DNA from: Sunxiuqinia sp965372405
Lineage (GTDB): Bacteria > Bacteroidota > Bacteroidia > Bacteroidales > Prolixibacteraceae
Assembly (NCBI GenBank): GCA_965372405.1
Contig: CBDVCE010000013.1
Coordinates: forward strand, 11,437-75,436
Direction of reading: 5' to 3'
Length of the DNA: 64,000 nt
The position numbers and the translations under genes are program-made. Below the pieces are notes generated by a model. The model saw only the letters and a list, made by a program, of their open reading frames with translations. It was not told the DNA's origin and did not search any database. Shown piece after piece: positions 42,692 through 51,368 of this stretch (position 1 is the stretch's first letter; each line of letters opens with the position of its first letter).

Positions 42692-45600
42692 CTATTTCTG
42701 ATTACTGTATTGCTTGGCAGTTGAGATAAAGCTGTTGCGATTTCCCTTTTCGAAAGGAATTAGGAAGAAGCTATAAGCGTGTGAAACATCACCACTAATC
42801 TGGTATTTCTTTTGTGGTCTTGCCCACCAACTATCGTCAACTCCAACACCACGTTGTCCTAAGTCGATATTCAGTTGCACCAAATCTTTTTCTTTAATAT
42901 CATTGATGTGCTTGCTTCCATTTACTTCAGGAATACCATCAATACGATACTCTTTATCCAGATTTTTGTCTCCGCCATAAGCCAATCCTGAAGTGGTATC
43001 AAAGTCTTCATTGGGCATGTGCAGTGCACTTACTCCAAGTCCTTGTTTATTGTCTTCAGCAACAACCAGCAATCCATTTCCATCGGCATTGCTAAGTGCT
43101 ACCCAGCGAACATCAGTTTTGTAACCATTTTCCTGTGGACGAATGTAAGGCACATACTGATCTTTTACTTTCGACTTGTAAACATCAATAAAAGTAGAAG
43201 CTTTCCGATCGACATAGTTCTCCCAAGGCCCACGTCCGTAGTAATTCATATTTCCGTACGCTTTCGGCATTTGCATGCGCATGCCAACACGAGGGATATC
43301 TGCCTGATATTCGCTTGTTCCAAGAGCATTCGAAATCTTAACTACACCAGTTCCTGAAATCTCATACGTACTATGGAATGTTGTATTTACTCCGGGCAGA
43401 GAATATTCAACATTAAGTTTAACCTGGTTTTCTGCAACTTTTTCTGTGCTTAACGTTGTCACTGTCGAGAATAAGGAAGCCTTTTTCCACTCCAGATTTT
43501 TACGATGCATTTGGTTTCCAAAATCATTGTCGGTAACAGCGCGCCAGAAATTTGGTCTTGGTCCTTTACCATCTTTCAACAACTCAGTTCCCTTATACTT
43601 ATACGAAACCAGTCGTCCTTCTTTTTTACTGAATACAAGCTTCATATCAGCATTACTAACGGTAACTTTTCCGTTTGCTTCTTTCAACAAAAGAGATTTC
43701 CCATTAGCTACTTCAGTTAATTCCTTCTCGTATTTTTTGCTTAGTGCAATCTGCTCGTGAGCCACCTCAAATCCAGCTGGAAGAATTCCCCAATCGTTTT
43801 TCACTTTAGCTGAAATTTCAATAAGATACTCTGTATTTTTTGCCAGCGAAATGTCATTTAAAGAAATGCGGATCAGCTTACTTACATGGGTTCCAACTTC
43901 AATATTTTCAATTGGAATATTTTTTAAGACTTTACCATCAGCTTTAATTTCTGCTGAAAATGTGAACTGATTTAGGTTTGTGAAATCGTATAAATTCTCA
44001 AGCAATACACGTAATTCATTATGCCGATTAATGCCCTGATTTTTGAAATTAATAAACTCATGAGCTTTTTTTACTTCATATAGCCCGGGTTGTGCTGAGC
44101 GGTCTGGAAATACGATTCCATTATTCAGGAAGGTATTGTCTGATGGCATGTTCTCACCATAGTCACCACCATAAGCATAATATCGTTCTCCTTTCTCATT
44201 GGTCTTCCAGATCGACTGATCTACCCAATCCCAGATGAAGCCACCTTGCAAATTGTCGTACTGCTCAATTACATCCCAATAATCCTGAAAGTTCCCAGTA
44301 CTATTTCCCATTGCATGGGCATATTCACTTGGAATATATGGACGATCGGTTTTTGATTTTCCAATCATTTCAAAACTAGCAGGTGAAGGGTATTGAGGAA
44401 CGATAATATCTGTGTTCCAATCCATATCAAACAAACTTCCGTCATAATCTTTATAAGGACGTTCGTACTGAACAGGTCGTTTTTGAGAATCATTAGCTTT
44501 CATAGCATTATAACCAGCGTAAAAATTCACACCGTTACCAGCTTCATTACCCATTGACCAGATAATCACTGATGGATGGTTTTTATCGCGTTCAACCAAA
44601 CGAACCATACGATCCACATGTTGCTTTTCCCAGCTTGTATCTTTAGCCAGAGAATACTTTCCGTAATACATTCCGTGCGACTCAATATTGGCTTCATCCA
44701 CCACATAGATACCATGCTCATCACAAAGCTCATAAAAACGTGCTCCACGCGGATAGTGACTTAACCTAACTGCATTAATGTTGTTTCCTTTCCACAGGCG
44801 AATGTCTTTCATCATCATTTCTTCGCTCATAACATGTCCTGTTTCCGGATCAGTTTCCTGTGTATTCACTCCTTTCAAAGTAATATGCTGTCCATTTAGC
44901 AGCAAAATTCCCTGCTTAATCTCAACCGTTCTAAAACCTATCTTTCTTGAAGTCGCTTCCAGCGTATTTCCTTTAGCATCTTCAACTTTCAACAGAAGTG
45001 TGTATAGATTTGGGTGCTCAGCGCTCCATTGTTTTGCATCTTCAATGGTAGCTGTAAAATTTTGAGTGATGTCTGATGATGCAGTTGCGCTTAAGTTTTT
45101 TGTACCTGAGGCAACAAGCTCATTATTTGCATCCAGCACTTTATAAGAAAGTTTAAAATCTTGTGCCTTGGCATTATGATTCTTAAGGTCAACTGTTAAA
45201 TCCAGCTCACCATTCTTGTAAGCTCCATCTAAAGTTGCACTTGCCTCAAAATCATTGATACGAAGTTTTGGTTGTGCATAAATGTATACACTACGCTCAA
45301 TCCCTGAAATTCTCCAGAAATCCTGACACTCCAGATATGAACCATCTGTCCAGCGGAAAATCTGTAGAGCAATGGTATTTTTTCCCTTCTTCAGGAATTG
45401 AGTAATATTAAATTCCGCAGGTAATTTACTTCCTTGCGAATACCCAACATACTCACCATTTATCCACACAAAACCACCCGATTTCATTGCTCCAATGTGC
45501 AAAAATGTTTCTTTTCCATTCCAGTCCTTAGCTACATTAAAATCTCTTCGGTATGAACCAACTGGATTGTATTCATGTGGCACTTTCCCCGGATACTTTG

Positions 45601-46036
45601 GATAACGACCTTCTATAAACTCCATCTCTTTTGATACAGGAGCTTTGAAATCAGCAAATTCATATTGATGATTTACATAAATTGGCACTCCATATCCTTC
45701 CACTTCCCAATTTGAAGGGACTTTGATGTTGTCCCAGTCTGTCACATTCTCTTTAGGATTCATAAAAGTTGTGGGGCGATCTTTAGGAGAACGTACCCAG
45801 TTAAACTTCCAGATTCCATCCAGATACTGCCTGAATTCAGCATCTGAATCCTTCACGGTTAATGCTTCTTTTTCAGAAGAAAAAGAAGCAAATGAAGCAT
45901 GTGCAGGCTCCTTATTATCTTCGATAATATCTTTGTTCTCAACAAAGTTCCAAACATCTTTAACCGGATCAGACGATTGAGAAAAGGAACTTAAATAAAC
46001 ACATAAAATAATTGTAATGGCAAGTGTTTGTTTCAT
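42692..46036 (-). CDS. Beta-galactosidase, GH2 (LacZ-like, secreted)
   Basis: Secreted glycoside hydrolase of 1114 aa. It has a signal peptide (ends SSFSQS), a sugar-binding N-terminal domain, Ig-like domains, a TIM barrel (about 370-680) and the LacZ-type C-terminal small domain. The acid/base Glu is in IIWSMGNEAGNG (Glu498) and the nucleophile Glu in PYIPSEYAHAMGNSTGNF (Glu571). E. coli LacZ GVNRHEH reads GVNTQETDPETG here, with Gln where LacZ has the transition-state His357, so specificity may differ from lactose-type galactosides. It is the most downstream enzyme gene of the minus-strand locus and has its own leader of 299 bp and terminator. Confidence 0.93.
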   Translation of the reverse strand: MKQTLAITIILCVYLSSFSQSSDPVKDVWNFVENKDIIEDNKEPAHASFASFSSEKEALTVKDSDAEFRQYLDGIWKFNWVRSPKDRPTTFMNPKENVTDWDNIKVPSNWEVEGYGVPIYVNHQYEFADFKAPVSKEMEFIEGRYPKYPGKVPHEYNPVGSYRRDFNVAKDWNGKETFLHIGAMKSGGFVWINGEYVGYSQGSKLPAEFNITQFLKKGKNTIALQIFRWTDGSYLECQDFWRISGIERSVYIYAQPKLRINDFEASATLDGAYKNGELDLTVDLKNHNAKAQDFKLSYKVLDANNELVASGTKNLSATASSDITQNFTATIEDAKQWSAEHPNLYTLLLKVEDAKGNTLEATSRKIGFRTVEIKQGILLLNGQHITLKGVNTQETDPETGHVMSEEMMMKDIRLWKGNNINAVRLSHYPRGARFYELCDEHGIYVVDEANIESHGMYYGKYSLAKDTSWEKQHVDRMVRLVERDKNHPSVIIWSMGNEAGNGVNFYAGYNAMKANDSQKRPVQYERPYKDYDGSLFDMDWNTDIIVPQYPSPASFEMIGKSKTDRPYIPSEYAHAMGNSTGNFQDYWDVIEQYDNLQGGFIWDWVDQSIWKTNEKGERYYAYGGDYGENMPSDNTFLNNGIVFPDRSAQPGLYEVKKAHEFINFKNQGINRHNELRVLLENLYDFTNLNQFTFSAEIKADGKVLKNIPIENIEVGTHVSKLIRISLNDISLAKNTEYLIEISAKVKNDWGILPAGFEVAHEQIALSKKYEKELTEVANGKSLLLKEANGKVTVSNADMKLVFSKKEGRLVSYKYKGTELLKDGKGPRPNFWRAVTDNDFGNQMHRKNLEWKKASLFSTVTTLSTEKVAENQVKLNVEYSLPGVNTTFHSTYEISGTGVVKISNALGTSEYQADIPRVGMRMQMPKAYGNMNYYGRGPWENYVDRKASTFIDVYKSKVKDQYVPYIRPQENGYKTDVRWVALSNADGNGLLVVAEDNKQGLGVSALHMPNEDFDTTSGLAYGGDKNLDKEYRIDGIPEVNGSKHINDIKEKDLVQLNIDLGQRGVGVDDSWWARPQKKYQISGDVSHAYSFFLIPFEKGNRNSFISTAKQYSNQK

Positions 46037-46121
46037 GTTTGTCTTTATGAGTAATAGTTATGATTGGTGTATCAAATCTTTGTATTTAAAAGTAAATCTC
46101 CAATTAGATTGAAGATTTAAA

Positions 46122-46129
46122 CAAAAATA
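46122..46129 (-). promoter_or_regulatory. Candidate -7 element upstream of GH2 gene
   Basis: Read on the minus strand the octamer is TATTTTTG, matching TAnnTTTG, about 85 bp before the GH2 start codon. No good -33 TTTG is seen at the right distance. The remainder of 46037-46335 holds no gene. Confidence 0.3.
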
Positions 46130-46335
46130 GCCCTGTATATTTACATTCCGCATGACATTTCGCATTTTATTATAAAACTGTAGTATCTATTCCTAACAAT
46201 TTAAACTCGAATCATTACTGTCTGGGAAAAAATACAAGCAACAAAACATTGTCAATCAATCTTTACCTCATTCCTGAAGGATGAATTGATTATCAATGAT
46301 TTCGAATAAAAAAATAATTTTCACTGCAACGAATT

Positions 46336-48717
46336 TCAATTGCTTTCAATATAAAAAACAGAAAAGTCGGTGATGTGAGGCTCTCCTAGCGTTTCAAGAA
46401 CTTTAAGTCGTATAGCTGACACTTCTATTTCTTCAAATTGATGAATAAATTTATGTCCGATACAAGTGCCTTGAAATAACTTCTGCCAACCTTTCAATGT
46501 TTTTATTTCAATTAGAAATTTGCGAACTAATTCTCCTAAACTTATATCTTCCTTCAGTATCAGCTGATTAATCTTTTGTTTCCCTTTAAACGAAATAGTA
46601 AGCTTATTTCCTGTTCCCGAAGTCTTTGCTAAAGGACTTGAAAAACAACGTTCTATTTCATCTCCCCACTCTTTTAATCGTTTAACATCAGGTTCAGGCA
46701 ATAGTCCATCGGGATTGGGAGTCAAGCCCATTATCAGTGTTGAATTGCGGCCAACAGATTTCGTATACATTCCCATTAAGTTCTCCAAAGGGAAAATGTG
46801 TTTTTCATCACCAGGTTCCCAAAACCATTCATGACGACCATTATAACCCCGAAGCGGTGCATCACTCATAGCAGGCATCCAATATTTACCATTTGGATCA
46901 CCTTCTTTAAGTAGTTGAAAATTATTTTTACTAATTTCCTGATGAGCCGACTCCCCAGCTCCTGTTGAGTGGTAAGTGAAAGTGGACCAACATGGATAAT
47001 TCACAGTACCTGATTCCGAACCTCCCCAGCGTGCTTCAGCCAACTGTTTATTGTGATAGAATAAACAATTTGGTTGGTATTGTTGTACAATCGGCAACAC
47101 ATCTGGTGCACCATTTTCTGGAGTATCTGCTCCCCCGTCAAACCATATCTCAAATAACTCACCATAATTCGTGCAAATTTCTTTGACCATTCCTTCAACC
47201 ATTTTATTGTACCATTTCTGGCGGTTTTCCCGGAATTTGCCTTCTCCATTTACTTTGAAATCATGCACACCCACAAAAGAATTCCATCGTATACCAAGGT
47301 AAACGCCTGGCTTAATTCCATATTTCCTACAGGAGTTCACAAAATCCCGAACAACATCACCTTTACCGTCCTGAAATTTTAAGGATTTCATGCAATAAGG
47401 ATTCACTTCTGATTGATAAAGTGCAAAACCAGTTTCATGGGTGGCAGTGAGAATTGCAAACCTAAAACCAGCGTCTTTAATGGCCTTTATCCATTGATCA
47501 GTATCCAAATTCTTTGGATTAAAGACCTGATAATTATCCACGGGATCAATCCGATTATTACCCTGTCCATATTTCTTCCCATCAAACACATGCAAATCAT
47601 AGTGAAAAACAGCCCCTAATTCTGCTTCCTGCCAGGCTAGCTGTCTTTTATTCGGAACAGGTCTTGTTGCCTCTTTTACTGGAACAAAAACAATATATGA
47701 TTCATCACCCTTTTTCACTGCAAGGCTCAAAACCTGAGGTTCATTTTCTTCGGTATAAATGAATGGACGCTCCATACGATCAGGCTTTATTGTTTCACCA
47801 TTATCAAGCGGAATGGCTTTAGGCATAATAACATATTCAGTAGCCTTCTTCCAATTTATTCCATCTATAGAACTAACCATACCGACATAGGAATGCGCAT
47901 GAAAAATTCCGTAGTAATAATCTCGTTTTTGATCATACCAAAGTGACATATCTTCCGTATCTAAATAGTCAATAACAGGCTTGCTTTCCATTTTGAAAGG
48001 GCCAGTTGGCGAATTAGATATCGCGATGGCCTGATTACGAACAAACCCTGTAGCATTCGGTTTATCTCCTTTTACAATCAGGTAGTATCTTCCGTCTTTT
48101 CCTCTATCTGTAGCAGGATTAACAGTTAGTGTAGTAATTGGACCAGAAGGTTCGATCAGTGGTTGATCTAAGCGTTTCCAAGGGCCGTTAATTGATTCAG
48201 AAACTGCAACACCTGCACGTTGGTTCGGGCGCAATATTTTCCAATTGGGATGCGAATAGCCTGTATGTGCCGTTTCAATCAATTCCTGATCGGTAAAATT
48301 ATTTCCTCCAAGATTTGTTGAAACATAATAGATATAATACTTGCCCTCAAAGAATTTGATTTTCGGATTATGAGCAGTGATCGCATCCCAATGCCCTTTA
48401 CCACGTCCTTTTAAAACGGTTTCCTTATACTTCCATGGCCCTGTGGGCTTACTAGAAACTGCATGAGCAACCTCTGAGTGAGTGAGCCATCCTGTAAACT
48501 TATAATCCTTGCTCCATCGCGAATAAAATAGATGATATTTGCCATCCTCCCCTTTTACAATCGAAGAGCACCAGTTGTAATAACCTTCAGTTCTAAAAAT
48601 ATTTTCTTTAGATAAAGTTTGAAGTCGATCCTTGAAAAACAAAACATCAGGTTTAGTCTGGGAGAAAACGGACAGGGAATAAATTAAAAATACTGTTAGT
48701 AAACCTATTCTTTTCAT
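46336..48717 (-). CDS. GH43-like beta-propeller fused to GH29 alpha-L-fucosidase
   Basis: Secreted 793-aa protein with two enzyme-type domains. After a signal peptide, residues about 30-350 form a five-bladed propeller like GH43/GH117-type enzymes: YNWCSSIVKGEDGKYHLFYS, AHNPKIKFFEGKYYIYYVST, DTEDMSLWYDQKRDYYYGIF. Residues about 355-700 are a GH29 fucosidase barrel: WQEAELGAVFHYDLHVF, LTATHETGFALYQS, GIKPGVYLG, FEIWFDGGAD with the nucleophile Asp527, NSTLIMGLTPNPDGLLP. The C-terminal 90 residues look like a discoidin-type beta sandwich. The order and the intact linker argue for a true fusion. The propeller is paralogous to the next-but-one gene (50254). Confidence 0.85.
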   Translation of the reverse strand: MKRIGLLTVFLIYSLSVFSQTKPDVLFFKDRLQTLSKENIFRTEGYYNWCSSIVKGEDGKYHLFYSRWSKDYKFTGWLTHSEVAHAVSSKPTGPWKYKETVLKGRGKGHWDAITAHNPKIKFFEGKYYIYYVSTNLGGNNFTDQELIETAHTGYSHPNWKILRPNQRAGVAVSESINGPWKRLDQPLIEPSGPITTLTVNPATDRGKDGRYYLIVKGDKPNATGFVRNQAIAISNSPTGPFKMESKPVIDYLDTEDMSLWYDQKRDYYYGIFHAHSYVGMVSSIDGINWKKATEYVIMPKAIPLDNGETIKPDRMERPFIYTEENEPQVLSLAVKKGDESYIVFVPVKEATRPVPNKRQLAWQEAELGAVFHYDLHVFDGKKYGQGNNRIDPVDNYQVFNPKNLDTDQWIKAIKDAGFRFAILTATHETGFALYQSEVNPYCMKSLKFQDGKGDVVRDFVNSCRKYGIKPGVYLGIRWNSFVGVHDFKVNGEGKFRENRQKWYNKMVEGMVKEICTNYGELFEIWFDGGADTPENGAPDVLPIVQQYQPNCLFYHNKQLAEARWGGSESGTVNYPCWSTFTYHSTGAGESAHQEISKNNFQLLKEGDPNGKYWMPAMSDAPLRGYNGRHEWFWEPGDEKHIFPLENLMGMYTKSVGRNSTLIMGLTPNPDGLLPEPDVKRLKEWGDEIERCFSSPLAKTSGTGNKLTISFKGKQKINQLILKEDISLGELVRKFLIEIKTLKGWQKLFQGTCIGHKFIHQFEEIEVSAIRLKVLETLGEPHITDFSVFYIESN

Positions 48718-48758
48718 TTGCTTATATTATTAGTTTGTTGGTGGTTACCAGATTCACA

Positions 48759-50249
48759 CTAAAACTCATCCGGCCATGCTACTGGCTTTCCTGAGCTTTT
48801 CAAAACAGGACGCTCAGCCTTTACACTCCGGAGATACTCACTCAAGCTAACTGCAAGACTTTTAACAATTTCAGGATACTTTTCAACTAAATCATTAGCT
48901 TCTCCAATATCTTCCTTCAGGTTATAGAGTTCATGGTGTTGGTCATTATAAAAATAAATCAGTTTCCAGTCTCCTTTTCGGATAATACTAAATGGCTGCA
49001 CATCATAAAGATTTGGGTAATGCCATATAAACTGACGATCAGAGTTAATGGTTTCGCCTTTCACTAATGGCAAAAAGCTGTAGCTGTCAGTCAATTCCGG
49101 TTGTAATTCGGACAAGCCTGCCAGCTCAAGAACACTTGCATAAATATCCTGAATAACAACTGGCTTATTATTACGCTGTGTTTGAGTTGTTACACCTGGC
49201 CATTTGATAATCATTGGGACACGAACTCCTCCTTCATAAGGTGTTATTTTATGACCTCGCAAAGGCAGATTTGGGGTCATCTGGCTGGGTGCTCCATTAT
49301 CACTCATGAAAATAAGCACTGTATTTTCTTCAACTCCCAATGCTTCTATTTTATCAAGAATATCACCCAATGACTTATCCATACTTTCAATCATAGAAGC
49401 ATGATTAGCTAATCTTTCACTCAATCCGCGGTCTAGATATTTCTGAACAAATCTTCGATCTGCCTCCCATGGAGCATGTACTGTATAGTGAGACATATGC
49501 AGAAAGAATGGCTTTCCTTTCTTAACAGCCATTTCAATAGCATCATTAGCCTCAAGGGTTAAAGCCTCGGTAAGATTAATCTCTTGTCCATGATAATTTT
49601 CAAGTCCTGGTACATCCCAGATATCGCTACCATTTCGCCATACTGCACTAAAGTTTTTGTCTCCATGGTAACTCCCTGGGCCACCAGCTGCATGCCCAGC
49701 AATATTCACATCAAATCCGATATTAATAGGATCTTCTCCAGGAGTGTCCTTCGCTCCAAAATGAGCTTTCCCTGCATGAATCGTTTGATAGCCTGCTTGT
49801 TTCAAAAGCTTCGGCAAACTATGAGGGAAATAAAAGCTGCGCTCAATACCGGGTTCAGGACTTAGTCCATTTAGATTCCAGTTGGCCTGATCCAAAATCT
49901 TATCTTGCCGTTCAGGAGAATGGTCTTTGCGTAAAGTCCAACAAGTAACTCCATGTTGCGCCGGATTAGTACCTGTAATTAAGCTTACTCTTGAGGGCGA
50001 ACATACTGCACTAGCATAAGCCTGAGTGAAAATCACACCTTTATCAGCAAGCCTTTCCATATTTGGTGTATGAAACCGGTCATTAAGCTTTGTCTTTTCT
50101 GTGTGAAATGGAATAGAAGTTTCCTGCCACCCCATATCGTCAACAAGAAAAACGATAATGTTCGGCTTTTGCACTTCATTTTTCTCAGTTCCACATTGCA
50201 AAAACAGCAACACAAGTGCCAGAAAAAAGATTCTCTTAATTATCTTCAT
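48759..50249 (-). CDS. Type I formylglycine sulfatase, lipoprotein
   Basis: Sulfate ester hydrolase of 496 aa. Lipobox in LVLLFLQCGTEK. The metal site starts with NIIVFLVDDMGW. The formylglycine motif is VCSPSRVSLITG (Cys83 in CxPSR), followed by IHAGKAHFG (GKxH), MSHYTVHAPW and IFMSDNGAPS (DNG). These place it in S1 family sulfatases. The subfamily cannot be assigned safely by eye. ATG 50249 is used, because ATG 50276 lies inside the preceding gene and adds residues before the signal peptide. Among fucosidases and a galactosidase it implies a sulfated fucose/galactose-containing substrate. An anaerobic-type maturase would be needed elsewhere. Confidence 0.93.
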   Translation of the reverse strand: MKIIKRIFFLALVLLFLQCGTEKNEVQKPNIIVFLVDDMGWQETSIPFHTEKTKLNDRFHTPNMERLADKGVIFTQAYASAVCSPSRVSLITGTNPAQHGVTCWTLRKDHSPERQDKILDQANWNLNGLSPEPGIERSFYFPHSLPKLLKQAGYQTIHAGKAHFGAKDTPGEDPINIGFDVNIAGHAAGGPGSYHGDKNFSAVWRNGSDIWDVPGLENYHGQEINLTEALTLEANDAIEMAVKKGKPFFLHMSHYTVHAPWEADRRFVQKYLDRGLSERLANHASMIESMDKSLGDILDKIEALGVEENTVLIFMSDNGAPSQMTPNLPLRGHKITPYEGGVRVPMIIKWPGVTTQTQRNNKPVVIQDIYASVLELAGLSELQPELTDSYSFLPLVKGETINSDRQFIWHYPNLYDVQPFSIIRKGDWKLIYFYNDQHHELYNLKEDIGEANDLVEKYPEIVKSLAVSLSEYLRSVKAERPVLKSSGKPVAWPDEF

Positions 50250-50253
50250 TTTA

Positions 50254-51333
50254 TCAGTTTTTAAACTTGAGAACATAACTCACCGTACAATTTCCTCCGT
50301 AAATATTAGTGCCAGATGGCGCATACAGATACTGAGGTTTCCCATCAATCAAAAGTATTTGGGGACGTTCAAATTTCGCATATCCTCTATTTTTAGACCC
50401 ATAATGAACTGCAACTTCATCCATATTAATATCAGCATAATAGTTGATTCGATGAAACCCTTTTTTGAAGGTATCGAAATGAATCCCATCATCCGAAGTC
50501 CAAAGAATACCTCCACCAGGCTCAATCATTCCATGGTTATCAGTAGTCAGTAATGCAAACTTTCCATTATACATGAAAGCATATCCATCTTCTATATTTT
50601 GGTCATTAGCAGTTACTGGAAATGGTAATTGGACATAAGGACCTTCAATATTCTCAGCAATAGCCAACCCCATGCGAGCTTTCTCTGATTTAAAATAAAG
50701 AAAGAAACCGCCATTAGGATGTTGTAAAAAAGCAGGATTATTCACTCCATTACTTGCGTTGAAATTCCAATAGTCCCGATTTTTTGAAGGAGAAAGTATT
50801 TTCCCATTATCGCCAGCTTTTTCCCAGGGACCATATAAACTATTTGAAACTGCCAGACATATATACTGATTTGAAGGATGCTCCTCAATTCCATCATTTA
50901 CGATGTAAAATAAAGCGTACAAACTATCAACCTTATGAATGGCCGGGTTATGCGGCGCATAAACTTTTCTGTTCTTGACTTTATGAATAGTAGGATTGCA
51001 GGGTGCTTTACTTTCTTTATTATCATTGATATCTCCTCTTATAGCCACATCCGAAAAAACGAATGGTCCTTCAGGAGACTCTCCTACATAATGTGCAATT
51101 TCACTATGAGTTCGCCAGCCCGGATCAACTTTTAATTCGCCAGGCCATCGGGCTACAAACAAATGCACTTTCCCATCATCTCCCAAAATTGGAGATGTTC
51201 CCCAAATTGTAAAGCCAGGTTCCTCAACGGCAACGCCAACAAACTCCCATTTATCTGCAAAAGTGCCGTTCTCCTGTGCAATTAAATCTAAATTCAGGGT
51301 GAGACACATGATTAAAACAATTATTCTGTACAT
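50254..51333 (-). CDS. GH43/GH117-like beta-propeller protein with internal 16-residue duplication
   Basis: Secreted single-domain protein of 359 aa with a signal peptide (ends NLDLIAQE). The five-blade propeller pattern parallels the N-terminal domain of the GH29 fusion protein: WGTSPILGDDGKVHLFVARW, THSEIAHYVGESPEGPFVFS, APHNPAIHKVDSLYALFYIV, GVNNPAFLQHPNGGFFLYFK, and ERPQILLIDGKPQYLYAP. The HNP element appears twice in tandem (APCNPTIHKV and APHNPAIHKV), spaced exactly 16 residues. Activity on an alpha-L-sugar or anhydro-galactose is possible but not shown. It lies between the sulfatase and GH95 genes in one transcription unit. Confidence 0.8.
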   Translation of the reverse strand: MYRIIVLIMCLTLNLDLIAQENGTFADKWEFVGVAVEEPGFTIWGTSPILGDDGKVHLFVARWPGELKVDPGWRTHSEIAHYVGESPEGPFVFSDVAIRGDINDNKESKAPCNPTIHKVKNRKVYAPHNPAIHKVDSLYALFYIVNDGIEEHPSNQYICLAVSNSLYGPWEKAGDNGKILSPSKNRDYWNFNASNGVNNPAFLQHPNGGFFLYFKSEKARMGLAIAENIEGPYVQLPFPVTANDQNIEDGYAFMYNGKFALLTTDNHGMIEPGGGILWTSDDGIHFDTFKKGFHRINYYADINMDEVAVHYGSKNRGYAKFERPQILLIDGKPQYLYAPSGTNIYGGNCTVSYVLKFKN

Positions 51334-51368
51334 TTTTAAAGATTCAATAGAATTTAATATCGCATGAA

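Noticed and set aside
46285..46297. ATTGATTATCAAT palindrome upstream of the GH2 gene as a second FNR-like box
   Set aside because: The half-sites are separated by one base instead of four, so it cannot match the FNR/CRP geometry.
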